From NCBI GenBank assembly GCA_041521345.1, contig JBGOHB010000013.1: a stretch of 64,000 nucleotides of DNA; one strand, 5' to 3'. This document shows, in pieces, positions 1-8,773 of the stretch (within the stretch, counting starts at the first letter, position 1; the number at the start of each line of letters is the position of its first letter). This stretch comes from Virgibacillus_N oceani_A (GTDB lineage: Bacteria; Bacillota; Bacilli; Bacillales; Amphibacillaceae). The notes under the pieces are model-generated. The model was not told where the DNA came from. It saw nothing but the letters and a program-made list of their open reading frames with translations, and ran no database searches. A program made the position numbers and the translations under genes.

Positions 1-2
1 TG

Positions 3-194
3 GAAGAAAAATATAAACAGCATGGTTTGTCGGGAGAAGCCTACCATTGGTACTTGGAACTTAGAAAATACGGAAGTGTTCCGCATTCAGGATTCGGCTT
101 AGGACTTGAAAGAACAGTTGCCTGGCTGTCGGGAGCAGATCATGTAAGAGAGACGATTCCTTTCCCACGTTTATTAAATCGTTTATACCCATAA
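3..194 (+). CDS. asnS: Asparaginyl-tRNA synthetase, C-terminal end (partial)
   Basis: Only the last 63 codons are in the window; the gene enters from the left edge and stops at TAA 192-194. The segment carries class II aminoacyl-tRNA synthetase motif 3 (GLGLERTVAWLSG), which contacts ATP, followed by the family's usual C-terminus ending in LNRLYP. The enzyme charges tRNA-Asn in the cytoplasm. Placement directly before dnaD and nth is the conserved Bacillus order. AspRS and LysRS share motif 3, so the assignment to AsnRS rests on the FPR ending and on synteny. Confidence 0.9.
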   Translation, partial: EEKYKQHGLSGEAYHWYLELRKYGSVPHSGFGLGLERTVAWLSGADHVRETIPFPRLLNRLYP

Positions 195-249
195 TAAATG
201 TAAAAAGATTTCAGGAAATAGAGCAATTTTGTTAAACAAATTGAGGTCT

Positions 250-292
250 GATTCTTAATTAGCGATGATTGTTTATTCGTTATTTAAGAATC
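250..292. repeat. Inverted repeat between asnS and dnaD
   Basis: A 9-bp perfect inverted repeat (GATTCTTAA / TTAAGAATC) flanks a 25-base spacer. The loop is long and no clear T-run follows, so it is not a standard terminator. It could be a weak terminator of asnS or a protein-binding dyad upstream of dnaD. Confidence 0.35.
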
Positions 293-370
293 CGGCCCTT
301 TTATTTTGCGGGTCATTTACCATCCAATATGTTAATTTCATGATATAATAGCCGGGAGGTGGTTTTATCT

Positions 371-1045
371 ATGTCAATTGAACTTCCGCTGCAGGATATG
401 CTTTTAAATCAGATTTCTGTTCCCGCCAGACTTCTCACATCTTATACTTCCTTAGGACTGAATGAGAAAGATGTCATGGTCATTTTGCAAATCCAGCGTT
501 TTATGCAGGAAAAAAATGATTTCCCTACACCATATGAATTAGCCGAATCTTTAACAGTCGATGAAACGGAGTGTGCAAATATACTCCGTAAACTGATTCA
601 AAAGAATATACTTACGATAGAGCAGAGGGAAAACGAAGAACGTAAAATCAGTGAAGCCTATAGCATGGCCCCGCTGCTTAAAAAATTATATACAGACAAG
701 CCAGCAAAGGAAAACGTGGAAGGTACCATTTTTATTTTATTTGAACAGGAATTCGGAAGACCGTTATCACCATTTGAAATTGAAACGATCAATGCCTGGC
801 TTGATGAGGATAAATTAGCTCCTTCATTGATAAAAGCAGGATTGAGGGAATCTGTTCTTATGGGGAAATTGAATTTTAAATACATTGACCGAATTTTACG
901 CGACTGGAAGAAAAAAGGAATTCAATCAGTGAATGATGCCCGGAATGAGAGTAAAAAATTTCACTCAGCACAAAAAAGTACACAGCAGTATGCAGCGAAA
1001 AGAGATACTTCTTTTTATTACAACTGGTTAGAAGGAGAAGACTAG
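371..1045 (+). CDS. dnaD: DNA replication initiation protein DnaD
   Basis: DnaD takes part in primosome assembly and helicase loading at oriC and at stalled forks together with DnaB and DnaI. The protein (224 aa) has an N-terminal winged-helix region (about 1-100) and a C-terminal DnaB/DnaD domain (about 120-195) with the YIDRILRDWKKKGI helix typical of the family. I chose ATG 371 over GTG 359 because the GGGAGGTGG ribosome binding site at 353-361 sits about 9 bases before 371 and would overlap the GTG. nth begins 4 bases after its stop, so the two are probably co-transcribed. Confidence 0.93.
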   Translation: MSIELPLQDMLLNQISVPARLLTSYTSLGLNEKDVMVILQIQRFMQEKNDFPTPYELAESLTVDETECANILRKLIQKNILTIEQRENEERKISEAYSMAPLLKKLYTDKPAKENVEGTIFILFEQEFGRPLSPFEIETINAWLDEDKLAPSLIKAGLRESVLMGKLNFKYIDRILRDWKKKGIQSVNDARNESKKFHSAQKSTQQYAAKRDTSFYYNWLEGED

Positions 1046-1049
1046 CGTT

Positions 1050-1706
1050 ATGTTGACAAAAGCACAGATCAGGTTTTGCCTGGATGAAATGGAAAAAATG
1101 TTTCCCGATGCGAAGTGTGAATTGAATCATAATAGTCCTTTTGAATTAGTCATTGCTGTACTTCTTTCCGCACAATGCACCGACGTACTGGTTAATAAAG
1201 TAACTGCGGATTTATTTAAGAAATATAAGACCCCGGAGGACTTTTTAGCGGTTTCTTTGAAAGAAGTAGAGCAGGACATTAAGTCTATCGGTCTGTACCG
1301 GAATAAGGCGAAAAATATCCGAAAACTATCTCAGATGCTAATTGATGACTACGGGGGAGAAGTGCCGGAATCTAAAACAGAATTGATGAAATTGGCCGGA
1401 GTGGGGCGGAAGACTGCAAACGTAGTAGCTTCTGTCGCGTTTGATGAACCAGCAATTGCCGTAGACACGCATGTAGAGCGTGTTTCCAAGCGTCTGGCTT
1501 TCTGCAGATGGAAGGATTCCGTGCTGGAAGTAGAAGAGACGCTGATGAGAAAAGTTCCTAAAGAAGAATGGAGCGATACGCATCATCGGATGATTTTTTT
1601 TGGCAGATATCATTGTAAAGCGAGAAACCCAAATTGTCCGGAATGTCCACTGCTTGAAGTATGCAGGGAAGGGAAGAAGCGAATGAAAAAGGTAGAGCTA
1701 TCATAA
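1050..1706 (+). CDS. nth: Endonuclease III (DNA glycosylase/AP lyase)
   Basis: Base-excision repair enzyme that removes oxidised pyrimidines and cuts at abasic sites. The 218-residue protein shows the helix-hairpin-helix GVGRKTANVV with catalytic Lys121, the catalytic Asp139 in VDTHVERV, and the C-terminal 4Fe-4S loop with C189, C196, C199 and C205 in C-x6-C-x2-C-x5-C spacing. A GAAGGAG ribosome binding site overlaps the end of dnaD. The next gene of the B. subtilis order, ypoC, is absent; a terminator follows directly. Confidence 0.96.
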   Translation: MLTKAQIRFCLDEMEKMFPDAKCELNHNSPFELVIAVLLSAQCTDVLVNKVTADLFKKYKTPEDFLAVSLKEVEQDIKSIGLYRNKAKNIRKLSQMLIDDYGGEVPESKTELMKLAGVGRKTANVVASVAFDEPAIAVDTHVERVSKRLAFCRWKDSVLEVEETLMRKVPKEEWSDTHHRMIFFGRYHCKARNPNCPECPLLEVCREGKKRMKKVELS

Positions 1707-1723
1707 TTGCTATCTTTAATGCA

Positions 1724-1766
1724 AAAAAAGAGGTAAACTCCGTTTGAAGTTTACCTCTTTTTTTTA
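1724..1766. terminator. Bidirectional terminator between nth and ponA
   Basis: Stem AGAGGTAAACT / AGTTTACCTCT with a short loop, flanked by an A-run on the left and a T-run on the right. It can therefore end transcripts from nth (+) and ponA (-). Confidence 0.88.
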
Positions 1767-1770
1767 TTGT

Positions 1771-4503
1771 TTAACCGTCCCCGTCTTCATCATCTTCACC
1801 CTGCTCTTCATCTTCCTCATCTTCTTCGTCTTCTTCGTCTTCTTCTTCACTCGCCGGAACAGAAACTGATGTGCTTTGTGGATCGCCCCTCACACCATCA
1901 TTTGCACCATTTTGGCCGATTGGCGTAACAATTATCGCATAATCCTGTCCAGGTGTGGCTCCGCTTATTTCAATTCCAGTTGATTCTACAGTCTGTGTTT
2001 GACCGTTTACTTCTACCTCAAAAGTAGCAGGAGGACCATTATAGCTCCAAGTGACATCAATAATGGCATTCCCTTCATCATACTGAGCATTCAAGTTACT
2101 AACAGGAGGGATATTCTCGCCATTGTTGTCCTCCTCATTCTCTTCTTCGTTTTCTTCCTCTTCCACTTCATCTTCATCTTCATCTTCGTCTTCCCCAGGG
2201 ACCCGGATGCTCGTTGTTCTAGGCTCGCTTTCCATATCATTGTCATTGCTTACGGCAACCACTTGAATTTCATAATCGGCGTCTGGTTCGACTTCGGAAA
2301 TTTCTATACTTGTATCTTCGGTTGAAGAGAGGCTCTGCATTTGTCCGTCATCTATACTATAGCTGACATCAAAGGATACATCTTCATCACCGTCATACTC
2401 CCACTGCACTTCAATGGAATTGGAATCTTCATCGTAGGCAGCTGATAGACCGCTAACCGGGTCTAATTCATCAAATCTTTCTGACGTACTTGATGGCTCA
2501 GTTCCTTGTACAAACAGCTCTGTCACAATTTCTGATGATGGAGTATGATCACTTGGAAGCGCAGCAGGGTTTGAGCCTCTTTCCACTTCTGCTTCCACAA
2601 CCGAATCTGGTCTCGTGAAATCAGGGGTATCAATTCCCGCTGATATTTCTTCCATCGTATTTTTAAATAAAGCATGTGGTACCTGTGTATGACCGCTTGG
2701 GATCGGTGCGCGGTCTGCATATCCGCCGGTCCACGCAGAAATGGTGTAATTGGTCGAATAGCCTACAAACCAGGAATCGGGACTGCCGTCTTCTTCCGGA
2801 TGACTGGTGGTGCCGGTTTTCCCTGCAACCGGTACACCAGGAACGTTTGCATTTGTTCCGGTACCTTCAGTCACAACCGTTTTTAGCATGTCTGTAATCA
2901 TATAGGCCGTATAATCGGACATGACAGCTTCCGGCTCCGGTGAGAGTTCCACCGTTCTGCCATCCGGAAATTCCACTTTTGTTACTGCATATGGCTCATT
3001 ATAAATACCTTCATTGGCAAATGCCCGGTAAGCTCCTGCCGTTTGGAGCGGAGTAGCATTTGTATCAGTTCCTCCAATGGCGTCACGTACATCCATATAA
3101 TCTTCATGGAAATTAATTCCCAGACTCTCAGCAAATGGTTTTGCATGCTCTCGTCCCACTTCTTCCATTACTTTAACAGCAGGAACGTTTAATGATTGAT
3201 TTAATGCATGTCTGGCAGTCATCCAGCCCCCGTAGGAACGGTTCCAGTTTCTGATTGGGCTGGTTCCTTCTACCTCATACGGCTGATCATCATTTAACTG
3301 ATGATACGTAGATATTTGATTATGCTCAATCGCAGGTCCATAAGCGGTGATCGGTTTAAAAACGGAACCGGGCTGCTGGCCGCCTTGAATAGCGACATTA
3401 TATTCATCACCCTGCTGATTTCTTTTTCCGCCTACAGCGCGAATAGCGCCATTTGTCGTATCCAGCACTACCATTCCGGCATTCATTTCATCGTCAGGAA
3501 ATGGGATTGGATTTTCTTCATTGTCTGAAAGAAGAAATTCCACATGCTCCTGGACCTCTGTGTCGAGGGTAGTATATATTTTTAAGCCATCCGTATAAAT
3601 ATCTGCCCCGTCCACTTTGCTTTCCACTTCTCTTTGTACTTGTTGAATGAAACCTGGGTATGGTGTTGAATCTGTCGTTGAATCGGATAGCAGGGAGGGG
3701 ATGTCAACTTCCCTTGCTTCATCAGCTTCTTCTTCCGAAATTTTTTCATGACGCACCATCAAATTTAATACGGTATTCATTCTTTCTTCTGTTAATTCAG
3801 GATTATTATATGGATTATAAGCTGATGGCCGCTGTGGCAATCCAGCTAAAATAGCAGCTTCAGGCAGGGTTAAATCATGCAAATCATCTTTACCAAAATA
3901 GGTTTGCGCTGCTGTTGCTACGCCATATGCATGATTTCCAAAAAATATTTTATTTAAATACATCTCCAAAATTTCTTCCTTGGTATATTGGCGCTCTAGC
4001 TGAAGTGCCAGCCATTGTTCCTGTACTTTTATGCTTAATTTCTGATCGGGTGACAAAAATGCATTCTCAACAACCTGCTGTGTAATGGTACTAGCCCCTT
4101 CAGCACCAAAGCCACGGCTGATGTTAGCGAGCACGGCACCGCCAATTCGCCTTATATCTATCCCCGGATGGTCAAAAAAACGTGCGTCTTCCGTGGCAAT
4201 AACTGCATCAATAAGCACCTCCGGCAGATCTTCATAAGATATTTCTGTTCGATCTTCCTCTCCCGCTAGCGTTGTCACTACTTCGTCATTTTGATCCAGC
4301 ACTACAGATGAAAGTGGATCCGTTAATTGGGCTGCATCCAAATCAGGAGCGGTAGCAATCCAATAAGTACCAACTGCCCCGGCTGCTAGACCAGAAAATA
4401 AAAACACAAGCAGCACAGCTAACACTATTTTTTTCCATAATGGTTTCTTTTTCGATTTTTTTTGATGTCTTCTCCCTGTACGAGTTTGGCTGTTATCTGC
4501 CAT
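1771..4503 (-). CDS. ponA: Class A penicillin-binding protein 1 with fibronectin III repeats and acidic tail
   Basis: Bifunctional peptidoglycan synthase (910 aa) anchored by one membrane helix (about 25-47) after a basic cytoplasmic tail. The glycosyltransferase domain shows EDARFFDHPG with catalytic Glu105, GASTITQQ (136-143) and the MYLNKIFFG motif. The transpeptidase has SVFK with nucleophile Ser380, SLN (437-439) and KTGTT (562-566). Two fibronectin type III-like repeats follow (about 683-770 and 805-890), joined by a nearly pure Asp/Glu linker and ending in a strongly acidic tail. B. subtilis PonA has a similar length (914 aa) and one such repeat is usual; the acid content points to salt adaptation. 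It lies downstream of recU, as in B. subtilis, where the two form an operon. Confidence 0.96.
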   Translation of the reverse strand: MADNSQTRTGRRHQKKSKKKPLWKKIVLAVLLVFLFSGLAAGAVGTYWIATAPDLDAAQLTDPLSSVVLDQNDEVVTTLAGEEDRTEISYEDLPEVLIDAVIATEDARFFDHPGIDIRRIGGAVLANISRGFGAEGASTITQQVVENAFLSPDQKLSIKVQEQWLALQLERQYTKEEILEMYLNKIFFGNHAYGVATAAQTYFGKDDLHDLTLPEAAILAGLPQRPSAYNPYNNPELTEERMNTVLNLMVRHEKISEEEADEAREVDIPSLLSDSTTDSTPYPGFIQQVQREVESKVDGADIYTDGLKIYTTLDTEVQEHVEFLLSDNEENPIPFPDDEMNAGMVVLDTTNGAIRAVGGKRNQQGDEYNVAIQGGQQPGSVFKPITAYGPAIEHNQISTYHQLNDDQPYEVEGTSPIRNWNRSYGGWMTARHALNQSLNVPAVKVMEEVGREHAKPFAESLGINFHEDYMDVRDAIGGTDTNATPLQTAGAYRAFANEGIYNEPYAVTKVEFPDGRTVELSPEPEAVMSDYTAYMITDMLKTVVTEGTGTNANVPGVPVAGKTGTTSHPEEDGSPDSWFVGYSTNYTISAWTGGYADRAPIPSGHTQVPHALFKNTMEEISAGIDTPDFTRPDSVVEAEVERGSNPAALPSDHTPSSEIVTELFVQGTEPSSTSERFDELDPVSGLSAAYDEDSNSIEVQWEYDGDEDVSFDVSYSIDDGQMQSLSSTEDTSIEISEVEPDADYEIQVVAVSNDNDMESEPRTTSIRVPGEDEDEDEDEVEEEENEEENEEDNNGENIPPVSNLNAQYDEGNAIIDVTWSYNGPPATFEVEVNGQTQTVESTGIEISGATPGQDYAIIVTPIGQNGANDGVRGDPQSTSVSVPASEEEDEEDEEDEEDEEQGEDDEDGDG

Positions 4504-4625
4504 ATCTCCATACCTCCGTCTCTATTAAAAAACTTGGTTGATCGCCAAGCCTTAGACAACGAAAAATTCATTTTTCGTTTATGCTTTTACATCAATTTTG
4601 ATGCATATATACAGATTGAAAATTT

Positions 4626-5222
4626 TTATACTGAACAGTAAAGCTTATCTACTATCGCTAAATAATCAACTCTTGCCTGATAATGAAAGGGGATTAAATA
4701 TCCTTCCGTTTTCATTTGCTGGTAAGAGATGGATTTCTTCCCGCCATTTAATTTGTCGTTCCAGAACAATAAAAGTTTCTCAAAAGGCAAATAATACGTT
4801 TCATTATATACCCTGAACCGGATAATTAAAAAACAAATGCCTCCATGATGAACAACTGATTTCATGTGTTCAATTTGGTGATCATGGATATTAGCTAAAG
4901 GAAACAACGTTTTATTTTTTGTTTCCTTGGCTTCAAAATCGATATGTTTTTGCTTGTAAACTCCGTTATAATCAGTCGTAGATGCTTGTTTAAAATAAGC
5001 TTCGGTGATGACCGCAGCACTTCTTTTCGGATAATTTACGTTCACGACTTGAACAGGGGTCGGCTGTTTATGAATAACTGCTTTATTTGCTTCCAAATAA
5101 TATTGGTTGGTTGTATTAATATCTTCCTCCAGCGTCATCCCGCGATTACCGTACATTTTGTTTCCCAGTACGTTCGAAGCTCTGTTTGTTTGTACATTGT
5201 TGTTTCCATTAGGATAATTCAT
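4626..5222 (-). CDS. recU: Holliday junction resolvase RecU
   Basis: Resolves four-way DNA junctions in recombination and chromosome segregation. The 198-residue protein has the family signature NRGMTLEEDIN (26-36) and the nuclease core with D84 (TTDYNG), then D95, E97 and K99 in DFEAKE, followed by HQIEHM. An AGGAGG ribosome binding site precedes ATG 5222 by about 7 bases. It is followed on the same strand by ponA after 122 bases that contain a weak AT-only hairpin (4558-4580). It is divergent from yppC. Confidence 0.95.
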   Translation of the reverse strand: MNYPNGNNNVQTNRASNVLGNKMYGNRGMTLEEDINTTNQYYLEANKAVIHKQPTPVQVVNVNYPKRSAAVITEAYFKQASTTDYNGVYKQKHIDFEAKETKNKTLFPLANIHDHQIEHMKSVVHHGGICFLIIRFRVYNETYYLPFEKLLLFWNDKLNGGKKSISYQQMKTEGYLIPFHYQARVDYLAIVDKLYCSV

Positions 5223-5338
5223 CCACTATCCTCCTAGGACTATACTGCATCATCTTTAAAAAATGAGTAATTATTAAACAGTATAAAATATGAATAATTA
5301 CAGATAGTTAAACACAGAATAAGAAAGCAGGGTTATCT

Positions 5339-6289
5339 ATGAATAACAATCAAAAGGATTATACCTTATTCCATTATATAATAAAAGAGGTAAAAAAACA
5401 TAATGTTGACAATATCAGCCGTACAAATGCCTACTTGCAGTTTTATTTACAGCATCCTGAGATAGGGTGGGCATTGGCAGCCAGTTTGGTATCAAGAAAC
5501 GCAGGCTGGAATATGACGGACTTATATTTATCCCCGTTCCAGCGTATGTTCAGTAAAAAAGAACTTCTTCACCTCTTTATGACATATGAACGGGCCAATT
5601 GGCTTATATTTTCCGATGCCTATCCGCAACTACTTATTTATAAGCAAGCTAAATCCGCGAATAAACCTTTATTCCATCTCTTGAAGTATTTTTACGTCTC
5701 TGAATTTATGATAAATGAATGGTTTCATTTCTGGAACTTTCATGATTATGACAGGCTAATCAGATCACTGATTATAAATGAACAAAATGTGATTCATTCC
5801 CCGGTGATAAATCACTCCTATTTCCAGTATCACGTATTTCATAAATTGCCATACCTGTTACAAAATATATTCTGGATGAATGCTGTTTTACTGCCAACTA
5901 AAAATGGCTTATACGGAGCATACGTACATGGCTTTACCAGTCTGACAAACCGGATTACTTTAGGTAAGCGGATTGCGACGACTATATTTCATCCTCATAT
6001 TCATGAACAAGTCCTGGATTTTATGTTAACACATGAACATACAGGGTCGAGAAAAGATTATGAACGTTTTTTAAATTTTTCTTTTCCTGAAGCCCCCATG
6101 CTGCGCTTGATTTATCCAGTAATTACACATGAAGATCATATACGCAACGATTGGATGAAACAAAGAAAGGTAAAAAGAAAGTGGTATAATAGTGTACACA
6201 CAATGGGTAACATAAAAGTTGCCAATGAATTTTACCAGAAAAGAAATATATTATTTGCTTATTATCATATTAAAAATGCTGTAACTTAG
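5339..6289 (+). CDS. yppC: YppC-like DUF2515 family protein
   Basis: Protein of 316 residues with no known biochemical role. It matches the DUF2515 family by its length, aromatic-rich composition (many Trp, Tyr, Phe, His), early NISRTNAY segment and the long helical middle. No signal peptide or membrane helix is apparent, and no catalytic motif. Position between recU and sspM/yppE agrees with B. subtilis yppC. A strong hairpin terminator follows the stop directly, so it is probably transcribed alone. Confidence 0.8.
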   Translation: MNNNQKDYTLFHYIIKEVKKHNVDNISRTNAYLQFYLQHPEIGWALAASLVSRNAGWNMTDLYLSPFQRMFSKKELLHLFMTYERANWLIFSDAYPQLLIYKQAKSANKPLFHLLKYFYVSEFMINEWFHFWNFHDYDRLIRSLIINEQNVIHSPVINHSYFQYHVFHKLPYLLQNIFWMNAVLLPTKNGLYGAYVHGFTSLTNRITLGKRIATTIFHPHIHEQVLDFMLTHEHTGSRKDYERFLNFSFPEAPMLRLIYPVITHEDHIRNDWMKQRKVKRKWYNSVHTMGNIKVANEFYQKRNILFAYYHIKNAVT

Positions 6290-6320
6290 GAAAGGATTCG
6301 TAATGAATCCTTTCCTTTCT
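6289..6320 (+). terminator. Terminator of yppC
   Basis: Perfect 11-bp stem GGAAAGGATTC / GAATCCTTTCC, 5-base loop, then TTTCTT. It overlaps the yppC stop and abuts the end of sspM on the other strand. Confidence 0.85.
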
Positions 6321-6424
6321 TATGTCGAAGGCCTGTTTGGACCATCCAGTTTTTTATCACCTTTTTTTAATGACTTGGAACGGAGACTATCCGTCTTTTT
6401 ACTTCTATTTTTATTTTCCTTCAC
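6320..6424 (-). CDS. sspM: Small acid-soluble spore protein M
   Basis: A 34-codon gene on the minus strand with a GTG start at 6424, preceded by a GGGAGG ribosome binding site about 7 bases upstream. The product is very basic and ends in DKKLDGPNRPST, almost the same as the C-terminus I recall for B. subtilis SspM (DKKLGGPNRPST), which is also 34 residues. SspM is made in the forespore and is a minor spore protein of unknown role. Its place beside yppC matches B. subtilis. It is too short for ordinary ORF calling. Confidence 0.88.
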   Translation of the reverse strand: MKENKNRSKKTDSLRSKSLKKGDKKLDGPNRPST

Positions 6425-6614
6425 GTAAATGCCTCCCTTCAATATGCTACATGGCGGGGCTAAACAGCCTGTACACTCATTAAATGTAAAAGAAATAAAA
6501 AGCGTAATTACACTTCTTTTGTAACCTTTCTTCTAGTTTTGTCGAACATAAAGGATACCATGCATTGATATCGAATATTATTAGCAAAGAATTATTAGTG
6601 AAAGGGTGAATTAC

Positions 6615-6830
6615 ATGGCTTTGGCAGAAAAAAAATATTCATATGGCAGCAGCGGCTTGGAAAAGAGAGCAGCAGAAGCCTCATTACAACAATTACTGGA
6701 TCAAATTCGTATTATGGATCAAAAGCTGACAATGAAGATAGACAGTGAAATTTGGAATAAGTATCAGGACCAGCAAAATAAAATCTATTATACAAAGACG
6801 ATAATAGATAGAACAAATACAGGGAAATAA
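6615..6830 (+). CDS. Short conserved protein at the yppD position
   Basis: A 71-residue product beginning MALAEKKYSYGSSGLEKRAAEASLQQ (shown here only in part) and predicted to be mostly helical. AAGGGTG at 6602-6608 places the start at ATG 6615 rather than at GTG 6606, which overlaps that site. I do not recognise a family. Location between yppC/sspM and yppE is where B. subtilis has yppD, so it may be its counterpart; this is inference from synteny only. yppE follows after 87 bases on the same strand. Confidence 0.55.
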   Translation: MALAEKKYSYGSSGLEKRAAEASLQQLLDQIRIMDQKLTMKIDSEIWNKYQDQQNKIYYTKTIIDRTNTGK

Positions 6831-6917
6831 TCCAGCTGAAATGTTTTTATAGATGCTAAATTTACCGAAAACTGATAAAGTAAAAGGGAGCATGCATCAT
6901 AAAAGGCGGTTGTTATT

Positions 6918-7304
6918 ATGGACGATATAATAGAACAAACAGAACAATTAAAAAAGTATGTAACCGGCTTAAAAGACAGGTATAAAACCAGTTCGCCTCC
7001 CGAAAACAGGAAAGACAGACAACTGTTCTTACGGGTTAAAGAAGAAACAGCACCTATTTATCAATTACTGGAATCCTGGGAAGCATCTGCATTAAAACTA
7101 GTTAAAAAAAGAAAAATCAATGTGCATCCGCAGCAAGTTTCTTCAACAAGTGAAAATATGGAAATGTTTATTATGCATAGCTATTATATTGATGTGAAAG
7201 AAAAGCGGTTTATGGAACTGCATAATTCCATCATATACATTTTTGATCAATTGCTAAGAGAGATCGAGCGGCATCAATTTGAACCAGGAGGAGACAATCT
7301 ATGA
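6918..7304 (+). CDS. yppE: YppE-like DUF1798 family protein
   Basis: A 128-residue helical protein, soluble, with no catalytic motif. It resembles the DUF1798 family (B. subtilis YppE), known as a small helix-bundle protein of unknown function: an N-terminal EQTEQLKKYVTGLKDRY helix, the middle PIYQLLESWE segment and the end FDQLLREIE. Its stop overlaps the cdd start as ATGA, so the two are translationally coupled. cdd is elsewhere in B. subtilis, so this pairing is different here. Confidence 0.75.
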   Translation: MDDIIEQTEQLKKYVTGLKDRYKTSSPPENRKDRQLFLRVKEETAPIYQLLESWEASALKLVKKRKINVHPQQVSSTSENMEMFIMHSYYIDVKEKRFMELHNSIIYIFDQLLREIERHQFEPGGDNL

Positions 7305-7699
7305 AAGAACAATTAATGGCTGAGGCAAAAAACAGCATGAAAAATGCATATGTGCCATATTCAAATTTCCGGGTAGGGGCTGCGCTGCTTGCTGAATCCG
7401 GCACCATTTATACCGGGGGCAATATAGAAAATGCAGCATACCCTGTCTCTTGCTGTGCAGAACGTGTAGCTATATTTAAAGCCATTTCGAACGGAGAAAA
7501 AACATTTTCCGAAATGGTTGTTGCTGCAGATACAAAAAGACCGGTACCTCCGTGTGGATCATGCAGGCAGGTAATGAGTGAATTTTTCAGTAAGTCAATG
7601 CCTGTTCATCTGATGAATTTACAAAATGAAATCAAAACAGTAACGATGGAAAGTTTATTGCCATTTTCCTTTGAAAAGGCCGATATGGATTCCAAATAG
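7301..7699 (+). CDS. cdd: Cytidine deaminase
   Basis: Pyrimidine salvage enzyme converting cytidine and deoxycytidine to uridine and deoxyuridine. The 132-residue protein is the short tetrameric type. Zinc is bound by C52, C85 and C88; Glu54 in CAE is the proton shuttle; PCGSCRQ is present. Substrate-binding residues lie in NIENAAYP. A GGAGGAG ribosome binding site lies inside the end of yppE, and ATG 7301 overlaps its TGA. A terminator follows. Confidence 0.95.
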   Translation: MKEQLMAEAKNSMKNAYVPYSNFRVGAALLAESGTIYTGGNIENAAYPVSCCAERVAIFKAISNGEKTFSEMVVAADTKRPVPPCGSCRQVMSEFFSKSMPVHLMNLQNEIKTVTMESLLPFSFEKADMDSK

Positions 7700-7711
7700 T
7701 TTATAAAGAAA

Positions 7712-7758
7712 TTGCAAAAAGGGAGGGTACTGTTTTTCAGTTTCCTTCCTTTTTGCTA
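7712..7758 (+). terminator. Terminator after cdd
   Basis: Stem GCAAAAAGGGAGG / CCTTCCTTTTTGC (one wobble or mismatch) around a T-rich loop. The T-run is inside the right arm, so efficiency is uncertain. Confidence 0.6.
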
Positions 7759-7861
7759 TAATAAATATAATGGTCTAAATCTACATTAAAATAATATAAT
7801 TAACATTAGCGTGCAACATGTAAACTGACAGAATAAATATGGTATATAATGAGGTGAAGGC

Positions 7862-8176
7862 ATGAGTTCAAATCTTGGTCAGTTAACAGGAAAAGATATA
7901 CTTGAAAAAGATTTTAAAACGACAATGCGGGGATATAATCAGGAAGAAGTGGATGAATTTCTGGATATGATTATAAAAGATTATGATATATTCCGCCAAG
8001 AGATCGAAAAATTGCAGCAGGAAAATAACCGCCTGAAGCAAAGTTCCCAAGAGCATACAAGAACGAGACAAGCACAAACCCAATCAGCTCCCCAGGTGAA
8101 TTACGATGTTTTAAAGCGGTTATCCAATCTGGAGAAAGCAGTATTCGGTAAAAAATATGCCGATTCGGATGGGTAA
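7862..8176 (+). CDS. gpsB: Cell division protein GpsB
   Basis: DivIVA-like adaptor (104 aa) that moves PBP1 between septum and side wall. The N-terminal membrane-binding domain is intact (KDILEKDFKTTMRGYNQEEVDEFLDMIIKDY, here spanning residues 11-41), followed by a coiled coil (about 45-65), a Gln/Thr-rich linker, and the C-terminal trimerisation helix (YDVLKRLSNLEKAVFGKK). A GAGGTGAAGG ribosome binding site precedes ATG 7862. Its partner PBP1 is encoded 3.4 kb away. Location before rnpB is conserved. Confidence 0.95.
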   Translation: MSSNLGQLTGKDILEKDFKTTMRGYNQEEVDEFLDMIIKDYDIFRQEIEKLQQENNRLKQSSQEHTRTRQAQTQSAPQVNYDVLKRLSNLEKAVFGKKYADSDG

Positions 8177-8209
8177 AGAATTTGATTCATTGTCAGTTTT
8201 TAACAAGTC

Positions 8210-8238
8210 TTGAAAACAAAGTCCTTCCATGATAAACT
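8210..8238 (+). promoter_or_regulatory. Candidate sigma-A promoter of rnpB
   Basis: TTGAAA (8210-8215), 17-base spacer, TAAACT (8233-8238). It places the start of transcription a few bases before the conserved 5' end of the RNA. Confidence 0.6.
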
Positions 8239-8253
8239 ATTAGAAGATATGAA

Positions 8254-8657
8254 AGTTAACTGTTCATGTAATCGCTGTAAATTTTTTACAGAGGAAAGTC
8301 CATGCTCACACAAACTGAGACGTTTGTAGTGTTCGTGCTTGACGAAATCATAAGTTAAGGTAGCCTAAACGGCTAACGGCAAAATAAATTCCTAAGTCAT
8401 GATTGATAGGGAATGATATTTTTGAAAGTGCCACAGTGACGGAGCTGCTATGGAAACATAGCAGGTGGAACGAGGTAAACCCCGCGAGTGAGCAACCCAA
8501 ACAATGGTAGGGGCACCCTTTACTAGGGAAATGAACTGAATAAGGGACAAGTAAATAAATACTTGTAGATAGATGATTACAGCCGGAGTACGAGGATGAC
8601 CACCGTTTGCAGTACAATGGCACAGAACATGGCTTATCGAATAGTTAACAGTCTTTA
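8254..8657 (+). ncRNA. rnpB: RNase P RNA, type B
   Basis: Catalytic RNA of ribonuclease P, which trims tRNA 5' ends. Recognised by its conserved blocks: GAGGAAAGTCCATGCTC near the 5' end, GAAAGTGCCACAGTGACG, GGTAAACCCC, ACCCAAA and GGTAGGGGCACC, TAGATAGATGATTACAGCC and GAGTACGAG, and ACATGGCTTATCGAA at the 3' end. The terminal helix P1 can form between GTTAACTG at 8255 and GTTAAC at 8644. The P5.1/P15.1 style layout is the Bacillus type. It lies between gpsB and ypsC as in B. subtilis. Confidence 0.96.
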
Positions 8658-8664
8658 GTGGATG

Positions 8665-8706
8665 AAAAAACCTTTCTTATGGTACTTTCTATAAGAAAGG
8701 TTTTTT
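8665..8706 (+). terminator. Terminator after rnpB
   Basis: Perfect 16-bp stem AAAAAACCTTTCTTAT / ATAAGAAAGGTTTTTT with a 10-base loop, ending in a T-run. Confidence 0.88.
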
Positions 8707-8773
8707 AATTTTAACATAAAATAGATGTAATGAAATGCTCGAGATAAAATTGAACTTGAAAGGATTGAGGCAT

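Noticed and set aside
4558..4580. AACGAAAAA / TTTTTCGTT hairpin between recU and ponA as a terminator
   Set aside because: It is nearly all A/T and lies inside an expected operon; not supported.
8348..8623. 91-codon minus-strand ORF
   Set aside because: It is the antisense of rnpB, whose conserved blocks explain the region.
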